Assembly (NCBI GenBank): GCA_018831265.1
Contig: JAHJCO010000044.1
Location: forward strand, 1-45,980
Direction: 5' to 3'
Length of the DNA: 45,980 bases
Source: Actinomycetota bacterium
Lineage (GTDB): Bacteria > Actinomycetota > Geothermincolia > Fen-727 > Anoxymicrobiaceae
Under the pieces are notes generated by a model, which ran no database searches, was not told the DNA's origin, and saw only the letters and a program-made list of their open reading frames with translations. Made by a program: the position numbers and the translations under genes. Shown here in pieces: positions 34,322 through 42,494 of this stretch. Positions within the stretch are counted from its first letter, which is position 1, and each line of letters starts with the position of its first letter.

Positions 34322-35998
34322 TCATCCCATCATGGGGCAGTCCCACAGGCCCCACATCTCGCGGAATGTGTTCGTTATCTCTCCCACCGATGCCCCCTCG
34401 GCGGTGAGCCTGCTCACCACCGGCAGGACGTTCTCCCGCGTCTCGCATACCCGCTTCAGCTCGTCAAGCAGGCCGGCGACCTTCTGGTTGTCGCGCTCTT
34501 GCCTCAGCTTCTCCAGCCTCTCGATCTCGATCCGCGCGGCGTCGGGGTTGGTGCGGAACGGCGGGCAGGGCTCCTCCTCGTCCACCACGCAGGTGTTCAC
34601 GCCGATGACCTTCTCCTCGCCGGACTCTACCGCCTTGCGCCTCTTGTCGAAGGCCTTGTTCATCTCGCGGTACAGCCAGCCGCTGTTGAGGGCGGCGACA
34701 ATCCCCCCCGCCTCTTCGATCTCCAGGAAATACTCCCAGATCCTGTGCTCCAGCTCCTCGGTCAGCGCCTCGACGTAGTACGAGCCGCCCAGCGGGTCTA
34801 TGACGTCCGTCACACCGGTCTCCTCGCGGATGACCTGCTGGGTCCGCACCGCCAGCAGCACGGACTCCTCGGCGGGAAGGCACACGGCCTCGTCGAAGGA
34901 GTTGGTGTGCAGAGACTGGCAGCCTCCCAGCACCGCCTCCAGCGCCTGGTAGGCCGTGCGGATGATGTTGACCGTCGGCTGCTGCGCGGTGAGCGAGCTC
35001 CCCGCCGTCTGGACGTGGAAGCGGAACTGCTTGGACACCGGCTGCTGGGGATTGTACCTCTCCGTCATCAGCCGGTACCACAGCTTCCTGGCGGCGCGGT
35101 ACTTGGCGACCTCCTCGAAGAAGTCCCTCTGGGCCGCGAGGTGGAAGGCCAGCCGGAAGGCGAAGTCGTCTATCTTCCAGCCGCGCCGGAGCATCTCGTC
35201 TATATGCGCCACCGCGTTGGCCAGGCCGAAGGCGATCTCCTGGACGGCATCGATGCCGCCCTCCCGGTAGTTGTAGGTGGTGAAGTTGACCGGGTTCCAC
35301 TTGGGCGCCTCGCCCATGGCCGTGCAGTACTCGATGAGGTCACAGGCCAGCTTGAGCAGGTCCTGCGGCTTCAGGGGGTGCCACGGGACGTACCCTATGG
35401 TCATGGTGAGGATGTCGTTCTGGGTGGTCCCGCGCAGCTGCGACTTCGGGATGCCCCTCTTCTCCGCGACGTTGAAGTACATCGAGGTGATGGCGGCGCT
35501 GGTCTCCGGCTCCACCACCAGGGCCACGCTCACCTCGTCGATGGGTATACCCTCCACCATCGCCTCCATGCCCCGGATGGAGTACAGGGGCACACCCTCC
35601 TTGCCCACCTCGGACTCGAGCCACTCGATGGGGTCGTCGGGGTCCACCCCGGCGAATGTGAGCGAGTCCACCGCGGAGCTGAACCCGGTCTCCCCGTGGT
35701 CGTAGAGCATCTTCCAGCGCTGGTTGGTCTCCTCGGGGGTCCCGAACCCCGAGAACATCCTGATGGTCCAGAGGCGGCCCCGGTACATGTTCGGGTAGAC
35801 GCCCCTGGTGTACGGCGGCATCCCCGGGAACCCGTCCTCCTCCACGTAGTCGATGTCGCCGACGTCCAGTGGCGTGTAGAGCGGCTTCAGGGGGATCCCT
35901 GCGTCGCTCACGAACGCTTCCTTGCGCTCCTTTACCCCCTCGAGCTGCAGGAGCCACTTTTCCTGCTCCTCGGAGATCTTCCTCGCGTCGTCGCTCAT
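34322..35998 (-). CDS. Acyl-CoA mutase large subunit (methylmalonyl-CoA mutase family), divergent
   Basis: This 558-residue protein is the substrate-binding barrel of a B12-dependent acyl-CoA mutase. Family framework is strong: TRGVYPNMYRGRLWTIRMF, TTQNDIL, FRLAFHLAAQRDFFEEVAKY, VQTAGSSLTAQQPTVNIIRT, GGCQSLHTNSFDEA and VIDPLGGSYYVEALTEELEH. Substrate-setting residues differ from known enzymes. The position of methylmalonyl mutase Tyr89 is Phe82, Arg207 aligns with Tyr203, catalytic His244 aligns with Asn243, and the FDLPT/FDMPT loop is DSLT (111-114). ATG 35998 uses GGAG at 36006-36009, inside the dispersed element. The protein works with the 133-residue B12 subunit. The substrate is open. 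Confidence 0.9.
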   Translation of the reverse strand: MSDDARKISEEQEKWLLQLEGVKERKEAFVSDAGIPLKPLYTPLDVGDIDYVEEDGFPGMPPYTRGVYPNMYRGRLWTIRMFSGFGTPEETNQRWKMLYDHGETGFSSAVDSLTFAGVDPDDPIEWLESEVGKEGVPLYSIRGMEAMVEGIPIDEVSVALVVEPETSAAITSMYFNVAEKRGIPKSQLRGTTQNDILTMTIGYVPWHPLKPQDLLKLACDLIEYCTAMGEAPKWNPVNFTTYNYREGGIDAVQEIAFGLANAVAHIDEMLRRGWKIDDFAFRLAFHLAAQRDFFEEVAKYRAARKLWYRLMTERYNPQQPVSKQFRFHVQTAGSSLTAQQPTVNIIRTAYQALEAVLGGCQSLHTNSFDEAVCLPAEESVLLAVRTQQVIREETGVTDVIDPLGGSYYVEALTEELEHRIWEYFLEIEEAGGIVAALNSGWLYREMNKAFDKRRKAVESGEEKVIGVNTCVVDEEEPCPPFRTNPDAARIEIERLEKLRQERDNQKVAGLLDELKRVCETRENVLPVVSRLTAEGASVGEITNTFREMWGLWDCPMMG

Positions 35999-36001
35999 CT
36001 C

Positions 36002-36165
36002 AGTGCTCCATTCCATGAATACGCTTGCATTCGAACGCCGATCCATCCACACCTGCTGCGTTCCGCTCCCTCCGAGTACGGCAGGCGTACGCGTCGGTCG
36101 CGCGCCTTGCAGGAGCTGCGCCTCGACGTTCTCGGTGCCACACCGTACTCATGGAACGGAACACT
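36002..36165 (-). repeat. Dispersed 164-bp element, copy C
   Basis: Inverted copy relative to A and B. The left edge GTGCTCCATTCCATGAATAC and right edge GTACTCATGGAACGGAACAC are terminal repeats. Inside, GAACGTCGAGGCGCAGCTCC and GGTGTGGATGGATCGGCGTT (minus strand) match the other copies. It is inserted between the dehydrogenase and mutase genes of one operon. Confidence 0.92.
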
Positions 36166-36187
36166 CTCCTCACTTCCGTCCGAGGGA

Positions 36188-37333
36188 TTAGATCTTGCCC
36201 AGCAGCCGGCGGGAGATGACCACCCGCTGCACCTGGTTCGTCCCCTCGTAGATCTGGGTCACCTTCGCGTCCCTCATCATCCGCTCCAGCGGATGGTCCT
36301 TCATGTACCCGTAGCCGCCCAGGACCTGCACGGCGTCCGTGGTCACCTTCATAGCCACGTCGCTGGCGAACAGCTTGGCCATCGCGGAGTTGATGGACAG
36401 GTCGGGGTGGTTCATGTCGCTCAGGGTCGCCGAGCGGTAGACCAGCTGGCGCGCGGCCTCGACCTGGGTCTTCATATCGGCCAGCAGGAACTGTATGCCC
36501 TGCAGCTTGCCGATGGGGCTGCCGAACTGCTCGCGCTCCCTGGCCCAGTCGACCGCCACGTCGAGGGCGCCCTGGGCGATGCCCAGCGCCTGCGCCCCCA
36601 CCAGGGGTCTCGAGTTGTCCAGCGTCTTCATGGCCACGGTGAACCCCTCGCCGCGCCCACCCAGCATGTTCTCCTCGGGCACGAAGCAGTCCTCGAACAT
36701 GATCTCGGAGACCTGGGCGCCTCTGAGGCCCATCTTGTCCTCTATGTGCCCGACCGAGAACCCCTCGCAGTCCTTCTCCACCACGAAGGCGCTTATGCCG
36801 CGCACGCCCTTGTCCGGGTCGGTCATGGCGAATGTGGAGTAGACCTCGGCCAGCCCGCCGTTGGTGATGAAGCACTTCTCACCGTTGAGTACGTAGCCCC
36901 CGTCAACCGCCTTCGCCATCGTCTGGGTCGCCCCGGCGTCCGAGCCGGCCTTCCGCTCTGTCAGGCAGAACGAGGCCAGGCACTCTCCGCTGGCCACCCT
37001 CGGCAGGTACTTCTTCTTGGTCTCCTCGGAGCCCGCAAGCACTATCGGGTAGGCGGCCAGCTTCTGGACCACGAATATCAGCGAGGTCGTGGCGCAGGTG
37101 CGGGCCAGCTCCTCGGCGACCACGCAGTTGGTGAGCAGCGACGCCCCCGAGCCCCCGTAATCCTGGGGTATGGCCAGGCCGAGCAGATCGTTCCCGGCCA
37201 GCAGCTTCTGCATGTCCCACGGGTAGACACCCTCTCGGTCTATCTCCGCCGCGCGGGGCGCGACCTTCTCCAGCGCCATCTGCCTGATCTGGCCGCGCAG
37301 GGCCTCCTGTTCCTCGGTCAGCGCATAAACCAT
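36188..37333 (-). CDS. Acyl-CoA dehydrogenase
   Basis: The gene encodes a 381-residue enzyme of normal length and full motifs. It has the N-terminal ALTEEQEALRGQIRQMALEK, LASFCLTERKAGSDAGATQT (FAD/substrate loop), GEKCFITNGGLAEVYSTFAM, EREQFGSPIGKLQGIQFLLA, AVQVLGGYGYMKDHPLERMM and catalytic Glu in IYEGTNQVQR. It oxidises an acyl-CoA to the 2-enoyl-CoA and passes electrons to ETF. ATG 37333 follows AGGAGGAG. It lies 23 bases after the thiolase gene in the same operon; a longer frame to 38146 is a shadow of the thiolase. Short- or branched-chain substrates are plausible by context. Confidence 0.95.
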   Translation of the reverse strand: MVYALTEEQEALRGQIRQMALEKVAPRAAEIDREGVYPWDMQKLLAGNDLLGLAIPQDYGGSGASLLTNCVVAEELARTCATTSLIFVVQKLAAYPIVLAGSEETKKKYLPRVASGECLASFCLTERKAGSDAGATQTMAKAVDGGYVLNGEKCFITNGGLAEVYSTFAMTDPDKGVRGISAFVVEKDCEGFSVGHIEDKMGLRGAQVSEIMFEDCFVPEENMLGGRGEGFTVAMKTLDNSRPLVGAQALGIAQGALDVAVDWAREREQFGSPIGKLQGIQFLLADMKTQVEAARQLVYRSATLSDMNHPDLSINSAMAKLFASDVAMKVTTDAVQVLGGYGYMKDHPLERMMRDAKVTQIYEGTNQVQRVVISRRLLGKI

Positions 37334-37356
37334 TGCTCCTCCTGGGTAATTAGGAC

Positions 37357-38532
37357 CTAGACCTCTACCACCACGGCCTCGCCCTGGCTCCCGACCCCGC
37401 AGAGGCCGGCGACTCCCACGCCTCCGCCGCGCCGGTTGAGCTCGTAGAGCAGGTGGACGAGTATTCTCACTCCTGTGGCTCCCACGGGGTGCCCGATGGC
37501 TACCGCCCCGCCGTCCACGTTCACCTTCTCGGAGTCTATCCCCAGCCTGCTCATGGTTATTATTGAGACCGCCGCGAACGCCTCGTTGATCTCGAACAGG
37601 TCGATGTCCTCGAGCTTGAGGCCCGCCTCGGAGATCACCTTGTCGATCACCTGCGAGGGCACGATGGGGATGTTCCTGGGGGGTCCTGCCACCGTCCCGT
37701 AAGCGAGTACGGTGCCGAGCGGCTTGATCCCCAGTTCCTTCGCCTTGTCGGCCGACATCAGGACCACGACGGCCGCGCCGTCGTTTATTCCCGGCGCGTT
37801 GCCGGCGGTCACTGTGCCGTCCTTGGTGAATGCGGGCTTCAAACCGGCAAGCGCCTCCAGGGTCGTCCCCGGCCTCGGGAACTCGTCGACCTCGAACTTC
37901 TTGGGGTCGCCCTTTCGCTGCGGTATCTCCACCGGGACGATCTCGTCGGCCAGGCGGCCGGCTTCCTGGGCCTCGGCCCAGCGCTGCTGGCTGCGAAGCG
38001 CCCAGGCGTCCTGCTCCTCGCGGGTCACGCCCTGCTCGCCGGCCACCTCGTCTCCGTACGCACCCATCTGCACGTGGCCCACCGGGCACTCCAGCGCCAG
38101 CGAGCAGCCGTCGACGAGCACCGAGTCCCGGAACTTGAGCCCCCACCGAGCATCCTTGATCAGGTAAGGGTACCCGCTCATGGACTCCATGCCCCCCGCC
38201 ACCACGATGTCGGCCTTCCCGGCCTCTATCATCATCGCGCCCAGCGAAACGCCGAACAGCCCCGAGGTGCAGGCCGCCGACAGGAACATCGCGGGGACGT
38301 CCTCGGGCAGCCCGGCCTGCAGCGCCGCGTTGCGCGCCGGCACCTCTCCCATGCCGTCGGCGCTGGCCGCTCCCATCAACACCCAGTCGACCATGTCACC
38401 CGAGACGCCGGCGCGCTCCAGCGCACCCTTGATCGCGATCGAGCCCAGGGTCGTTGCCGGTATATCCTTGAGCGTACCCCCGAACCGGCCCACCGCGGTC
38501 CTCGCCCCGCTGACAATGACTACTTCTTTCAT
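37357..38532 (-). CDS. Acetyl-CoA C-acyltransferase (thiolase)
   Basis: The product is a 391-residue thiolase. Catalytic residues are visible: nucleophile Cys in [20 protein letters not shown], the His in [14 protein letters not shown], and a second Cys in [15 protein letters not shown]. The last motif deviates from the common CIGGGQG, and TSGL replaces GSGL, so it is a distinct branch, though both cysteines and the His are kept. The N-terminal [20 protein letters not shown] is standard. It lies 36 bases after the SDR gene and would release acetyl-CoA from 3-ketoacyl-CoA, or condense in reverse. Confidence 0.93.
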   Translation of the reverse strand: MKEVVIVSGARTAVGRFGGTLKDIPATTLGSIAIKGALERAGVSGDMVDWVLMGAASADGMGEVPARNAALQAGLPEDVPAMFLSAACTSGLFGVSLGAMMIEAGKADIVVAGGMESMSGYPYLIKDARWGLKFRDSVLVDGCSLALECPVGHVQMGAYGDEVAGEQGVTREEQDAWALRSQQRWAEAQEAGRLADEIVPVEIPQRKGDPKKFEVDEFPRPGTTLEALAGLKPAFTKDGTVTAGNAPGINDGAAVVVLMSADKAKELGIKPLGTVLAYGTVAGPPRNIPIVPSQVIDKVISEAGLKLEDIDLFEINEAFAAVSIITMSRLGIDSEKVNVDGGAVAIGHPVGATGVRILVHLLYELNRRGGGVGVAGLCGVGSQGEAVVVEV

Positions 38533-38568
38533 CTCAACACTCCCTGCTGGTCTTTCCAGGCCCCCGGC

Positions 38569-39327
38569 CTAGAACGTGAAAAGGCTTATGCCGCCCGACA
38601 CCTCGATGGCTTCGCCGGTGACGAAGCTCGACTCGGGGGAAGCCAGGAAGGCGATGACGTTGCTCAACTCCTCGGGATCTCCCGCCCTGCGCATGGCCAC
38701 CCTCTTGATTATCCTCTCCCTGAACTCGGGGGCCACCTCGTAGAAGCTGCCCCCGTCGAAGACGCCCAGGACCACGGCGTTGCAGGTTATGTTGTTCCTG
38801 GCCCCCTCCAGCGCCACGGTCTTGGTCAGCCCGATCAGGCCCGCCTTGGTGGCGGCGTAGGAGCATTGGCCGAACCCGCCCATGGTGCCGGTGACCGAGG
38901 AGACGTTCACTATCCGCCCCCACTTCTTGTCCTGCATGCCCGGCATCACGGCCTTGATGGTATTGAAGGCGCCGGTCAGGTTGATGGCCAGGTCCTTGTC
39001 CCAGTCCGCCTTGTCCATCTTGATGATGGTGGTGGCCCGCACTATCCCGTAGGCGGCGTTGTTGACCAGGATGTCGATGGTCCCCAGCCTGTCAATGATC
39101 TCCTTGACGCCCTTGTTCACCTCGTCCGGGTCGGAGACGTCCATCTTGACCCCGATGGCTTTACGGCCGAGCGCCTCGAGCTCCGCCGCCGCCGCCTCCG
39201 CCTTCTCCAGGTTGCGGTTCCCGGTAAGAGCGACGTCACAACCCATCCTGGCCAGCACCAGGCCGTGGACACGGCCAAGGCCACCTGAGCCTCCCGTGAC
39301 CAGTGCCACTTTCCCTTCCAGCGACAT
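38569..39327 (-). CDS. Short-chain dehydrogenase/reductase (3-hydroxyacyl-CoA dehydrogenase-like)
   Basis: This 252-residue SDR has cofactor motif VTGGSGGLG, DVSDPDEV, NNAA, and a catalytic set with Ser in NVSSVTGT and YAATK. It resembles PhaB/FabG-type enzymes interconverting 3-keto and 3-hydroxyacyl thioesters. It is the first gene of the operon SDR-thiolase-dehydrogenase-mutase-B12 subunit, which suggests a 3-hydroxyacyl-CoA dehydrogenase. ATG 39327 has GGGGGTG upstream, and a GTG three codons earlier is possible. NAD versus NADP preference is not clear from the loop after the second strand (ALTGNRNLEKAE). Confidence 0.9.
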   Translation of the reverse strand: MSLEGKVALVTGGSGGLGRVHGLVLARMGCDVALTGNRNLEKAEAAAAELEALGRKAIGVKMDVSDPDEVNKGVKEIIDRLGTIDILVNNAAYGIVRATTIIKMDKADWDKDLAINLTGAFNTIKAVMPGMQDKKWGRIVNVSSVTGTMGGFGQCSYAATKAGLIGLTKTVALEGARNNITCNAVVLGVFDGGSFYEVAPEFRERIIKRVAMRRAGDPEELSNVIAFLASPESSFVTGEAIEVSGGISLFTF

Positions 39328-39446
39328 GGACTTCACCCCCGTGTTCGTACTACCAAAACCTGACGTTCAGACTGTACCTGCTCCCATGCTGCGTGTACCG
39401 TGAGATAGAAATATATCACGTCCGCGTACCCCCCGGATTTCGTTGA

Positions 39447-39462
39447 GCGGACTGAAGTCCGC
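39447..39462. repeat. Small palindrome GCGGACT-GA-AGTCCGC
   Basis: Seven-base arms flank GA between the SDR and thioesterase genes. It is similar in design to GGGACT-TC-AGTCCC at 41640-41653 and to the stem-loops at 34233-34283. The phrase CTTCAGTCC recurs 18 bases later. Confidence 0.6.
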
Positions 39463-39481
39463 CCCCAATCCAGAATAGCCT

Positions 39482-39898
39482 TCAGTCCTCAAGCGGCCGG
39501 GCGGTGTGGTAAGCCCAGCCGGTGCACACCGCGACCATCTCGCCCGCCGCGTTGCGGACCTCCATGCGATAGTGGCCTCCCCGGCCCGCGCGGGCGTCCT
39601 CGCGCACGTCCGCCTCGAGGTACGGCGTATCCCCGGGAGGCGCCAGGTAGTCAATACTGACGTGAATGGCCATCGCCTTGGTCCCGTTGGAGTTCGCCGC
39701 GGCCCCGAAGGTGGAATCGGCCAGCGAGAAGATGGCACCGCCGTGGACCAGGCCCATGAAGTTCAGGTGCCTTTCGTCGAGGGGCATCCGGGAGACGGCG
39801 TGTCCCTCCTCGATGAGTACGAACTCAACCCCCAGGTGGGCCGCATACGGGTCCGACCTTATTATCGCCGCCGCCGCCTCGATATCGGGCTTGTCCAA
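39482..39898 (-). CDS. PaaI-like acyl-CoA thioesterase (hotdog fold)
   Basis: The gene encodes a 138-residue hotdog thioesterase. The family signature HLNFMGLVHGGAIFSLADST (NxxG...HGG...D) is present around residues 50-70, followed by HVSIDYLAPP and a C-terminal AVCTGWAYH. TTG 39898 has AGGAGG four bases upstream; a longer frame to 40036 has no thioesterase-like sequence and no ribosome binding site. Such enzymes hydrolyse phenylacetyl- or related acyl-CoA that block CoA pools. It lies upstream of the SDR operon on the same strand. Confidence 0.9.
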   Translation of the reverse strand: MDKPDIEAAAAIIRSDPYAAHLGVEFVLIEEGHAVSRMPLDERHLNFMGLVHGGAIFSLADSTFGAAANSNGTKAMAIHVSIDYLAPPGDTPYLEADVREDARAGRGGHYRMEVRNAAGEMVAVCTGWAYHTARPLED

Positions 39899-40090
39899 CT
39901 GGCCTCCTCGCAGAGCTCCCGGGTCGAAATATTCACAGAATAATAGCAGAAAAGGTCGGCAGGTGCCGGTGCCCGGAGGCCGCCTCCGGAACGGTGTCCG
40001 CTTTTTCCGGCGCCGGCCCGGATTGTCTTGCTTCATGGCGCGGCCCGTTTCTTCGATACTAATATCGGGTAGTCGAAGTGGAGGTCCACA

Positions 40091-41623
40091 TTGCTAACGC
40101 GCGATAACCCGATGACGGTCAAGACGAAGCTCGTGGTGGGATTCTCGGTCCTCGGCGCCGTGGTCCTGGTCCTGGCGGGGCTCCTGACCTGGGCGCTGAG
40201 GGCGAGCGTGGATAACCGCAAGACCCTGATGGAGGCGCACGGAAGCCTCGAGCATGCCCTCGAGCTGGACGGCTACATCAGCGGACAGGTCGGCGCGGCA
40301 CACGCCCTGGCGACCGGGGCTAGCGACCGGGAGGATTACGACCGGTCCAGGGAAGGGGTCGAGGCCTGCTTCGTGGAATGGATCGGCCCGGGGGAGGGTG
40401 AAGGAACCGGCAAGAGTGCGGGGCAGTTGACCGAGGTGCTGGACATCCGGCGCTCATACGAGGACATGGACGGTCGGCTCAACGGCGCGGTCTCCCTCGC
40501 CAGGGAGGGCCGGCTGGAAGAGGCCATGATGACGTTCGACGGGATTCTCGCGGGGAGCTACAAGAAGCAGTTCGTGCCGAGGATCCGGGCGCTCATCGAC
40601 CGGGAAAGGCTTGACGTGGCCAGCTCGGAGGCCGCCACCAACAGGGCCGGCGGCGCCGCCCGGGTACTCGGCTGGCTGGCGGTCGCCCTGGGGGTGCTGG
40701 TCGCAGTGACGGTCCCGGTGGTGCTGACCAGGGAGGTGTTCGGCTCCCTGGACAGGCTGAAGCGTGGAATGCAATCCATGAGCAGCGGAGACTACGGTTC
40801 GCCCATCGAGGTCGGAAAGCGGGACGAGTTCGGGGAGCTGGCCGGGCAGTTCAACAGGATGAGCGAAGACGCCGGACGCCTGCTCGTTTCGGAAAAGGAG
40901 GCCGCAGCCGCGAGGGCCGAGGTGGAAGCGGCGGAGCGTCACGCCGAGGAGCTGAGAGACCTCATCGACATCGCCGCGCACGAACTGAGGCACCCCGCCA
41001 CGATGTTCATGAGCTACTCGGAGATACTGCTGGAGCGCGGTGGTGACCTCGACGACGAGGTTGTCAGGGATGCCCTGGAAACGATAAAGAACGCTTCGGT
41101 CAGGCTCACGCACATAGTGACCGAGCTTCTGGACACGTCGAGGATGGAGCGCGCGATCGAGATACGTCCCAGGGACTCGGACCCGCGCTCGTTGATCGAG
41201 ACCGCGGTCCGCGAGCTGGAGACCGGCGGCGTAAAGGCGAACGTGAATGTAGACGTCCGGGCGACCTCTCGATACGTATCCCTGGATCCCGAAAGGGTGT
41301 GCAAGGTCCTGGTCATTCTCATGGAAAACGCGGTCGAGTACTCCCCCGAGGGCAGCGAGGTCGACGTCTGCTACGAGCGACTCGCCGGCGAGGCGTTGTT
41401 CCACGTATCGGACCGGGGCCCCGGGATTCCCGAGGAGGACCGGGAGCGGGTGTTCGACAGGTTCTACCAGGTCGGCGACGTCATCCACCACTCGCTGCCG
41501 GGGATCGGGCTGGGGCTCTTCATCGCGAAGGAGATAATCACCGCGCACGGTGGATGGACCAGGGTGGGACCGCGCGAGGGAGGTGGCTCGACCTTCACCT
41601 TCGCCGTGCCCGTCCCCCGGTAG
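40091..41623 (+). CDS. Membrane sensor histidine kinase
   Basis: The protein has about 510 residues. A first membrane segment (LVVGFSVLGAVVLVLAGLLT), an extracytoplasmic helical domain of about 150 residues, and a second membrane segment (VLGWLAVALGVLVAVTVPVV) are followed by a HAMP domain, a coiled stretch, HisKA with phospho-acceptor His297 (AAHELRHPATMF) and an ATPase domain (NAVEYSP, DRGPGIP, GIGLGLFIAKEI). The kinase core appears intact. TTG 40091 follows GGAGG by six bases. No response regulator is adjacent; the two orphan receivers at 5494 and 11484 are possible partners. Confidence 0.92.
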   Translation: MLTRDNPMTVKTKLVVGFSVLGAVVLVLAGLLTWALRASVDNRKTLMEAHGSLEHALELDGYISGQVGAAHALATGASDREDYDRSREGVEACFVEWIGPGEGEGTGKSAGQLTEVLDIRRSYEDMDGRLNGAVSLAREGRLEEAMMTFDGILAGSYKKQFVPRIRALIDRERLDVASSEAATNRAGGAARVLGWLAVALGVLVAVTVPVVLTREVFGSLDRLKRGMQSMSSGDYGSPIEVGKRDEFGELAGQFNRMSEDAGRLLVSEKEAAAARAEVEAAERHAEELRDLIDIAAHELRHPATMFMSYSEILLERGGDLDDEVVRDALETIKNASVRLTHIVTELLDTSRMERAIEIRPRDSDPRSLIETAVRELETGGVKANVNVDVRATSRYVSLDPERVCKVLVILMENAVEYSPEGSEVDVCYERLAGEALFHVSDRGPGIPEEDRERVFDRFYQVGDVIHHSLPGIGLGLFIAKEIITAHGGWTRVGPREGGGSTFTFAVPVPR

Positions 41624-41639
41624 ACCTCTTGCTTGGGTC

Positions 41640-41691
41640 GGGACTTCAGTCCCTGAAAGAGACCTGGCTGCCTGAGAGGCCGGGCTCAAGA
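41640..41691. repeat. Palindrome GGGACT-TC-AGTCCC and GAGAGGCCGGGCTCAAG
   Basis: The palindrome (41640-41653) and the phrase at about 41675-41691, which is the reverse complement of CTTGAGCCCGGCCTCTC at 34208, sit between the kinase and TetR stops. Confidence 0.65.
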
Positions 41692-42369
41692 ATCGGACTC
41701 GTTCTCCGGGTACAGGCCCTGCGGGAAGATCTTGCCCTTGGAGTCCATGCCGATAAGACCCCGGAGCACAGCCTGGCTCATGATCTCGACGAGCTTGTCC
41801 TCGTCCACCACCTTCTGCAGGTCCGGAGGCGCCATCCTGGTTATCCAGAAAAGGCCGACCTCGAGCGCCAGCATGAAGACCGCCGCTTCCAGCGGGTCGG
41901 GCAGCTCTATGCCCGTCACCTCTCCGGTCTTTTCCAGGAGCTGCTTCATCAGGTTGAGGACGTCGAAGAGCACCGCCTGGTACCGGCCGACCAGGTCCGG
42001 CGGGAAGTTGTCCCAGGACTTGTCATCCTGGATGAGGACGATCTCGCTCAGACCCCGCCTGCTGGCGTGGAAGCGCCTTATCAACCGCGAGGTGTCGGAG
42101 ATCACCTGGGGGAACTCGATCCCCTTGTCCTTCAGCGCCTGGAGGTCGTCGCGCAGCTCCTCGAGGCTCTGGATGAGCAGGCTGAAGTAGATCGCCTCTT
42201 TGTTCTTGAAGTAGGAGTAGATGGTGCCCTTGCCGAGCTCGGCCTGCTGGGCTATGTCGTCGACGGTGGTGGCGTTGTAACCCTTCTCCTGGAACAGGCC
42301 CATCGCCACGTCCAGGATCAGGTCCCGCTTGGCTTCCTTCTCGCGCGCCCTTCGCTCGGCTACCCCCAA
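41686..42369 (-). CDS. TetR family transcriptional regulator
   Basis: This 227-residue protein has an N-terminal TetR helix-turn-helix (LILDVAMGLFQEKGYNATTV then QAELGKGTIYSYFKNKEAIY) and an all-helical C-terminal ligand domain similar to FadR/YcdC types. The TTG start at 42369 follows GGGGTGAG. The crotonase-ligase-dehydrogenase operon lies upstream on the same strand across a 125-base gap containing a palindrome, so it probably regulates that set in response to an acyl-CoA. Confidence 0.9.
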   Translation of the reverse strand: MGVAERRAREKEAKRDLILDVAMGLFQEKGYNATTVDDIAQQAELGKGTIYSYFKNKEAIYFSLLIQSLEELRDDLQALKDKGIEFPQVISDTSRLIRRFHASRRGLSEIVLIQDDKSWDNFPPDLVGRYQAVLFDVLNLMKQLLEKTGEVTGIELPDPLEAAVFMLALEVGLFWITRMAPPDLQKVVDEDKLVEIMSQAVLRGLIGMDSKGKIFPQGLYPENESDS

Positions 42370-42437
42370 CGCTCACCCCTTGTCGGAAGGTCGGCAATGT
42401 CCAAACTCTAGTTCTCTGCACGGATGACGCCGCCCTT

Positions 42438-42470
42438 CATGTGCAAAAGTGCCTGACCCTTTTGCACATG
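42438..42470. repeat. Palindrome CATGTGCAAAAG with loop TGCCTGACC
   Basis: Twelve-base perfect arms (42438-42449 and 42459-42470) enclose TGCCTGACC. The inner GCAAAAG stem and loop equal those at 29842, while the outer stem differs with matching changes. It lies 24 bases after the crotonase stop. Confidence 0.85.
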
Positions 42471-42494
42471 CGTCGATGCATGGCGATAACGCGC

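Noticed and set aside
37334..38146. N-terminal extension of the dehydrogenase at 36188
   Set aside because: The extension overlaps the thiolase gene in another frame and has no dehydrogenase-like sequence. ATG 37333 has AGGAGG.
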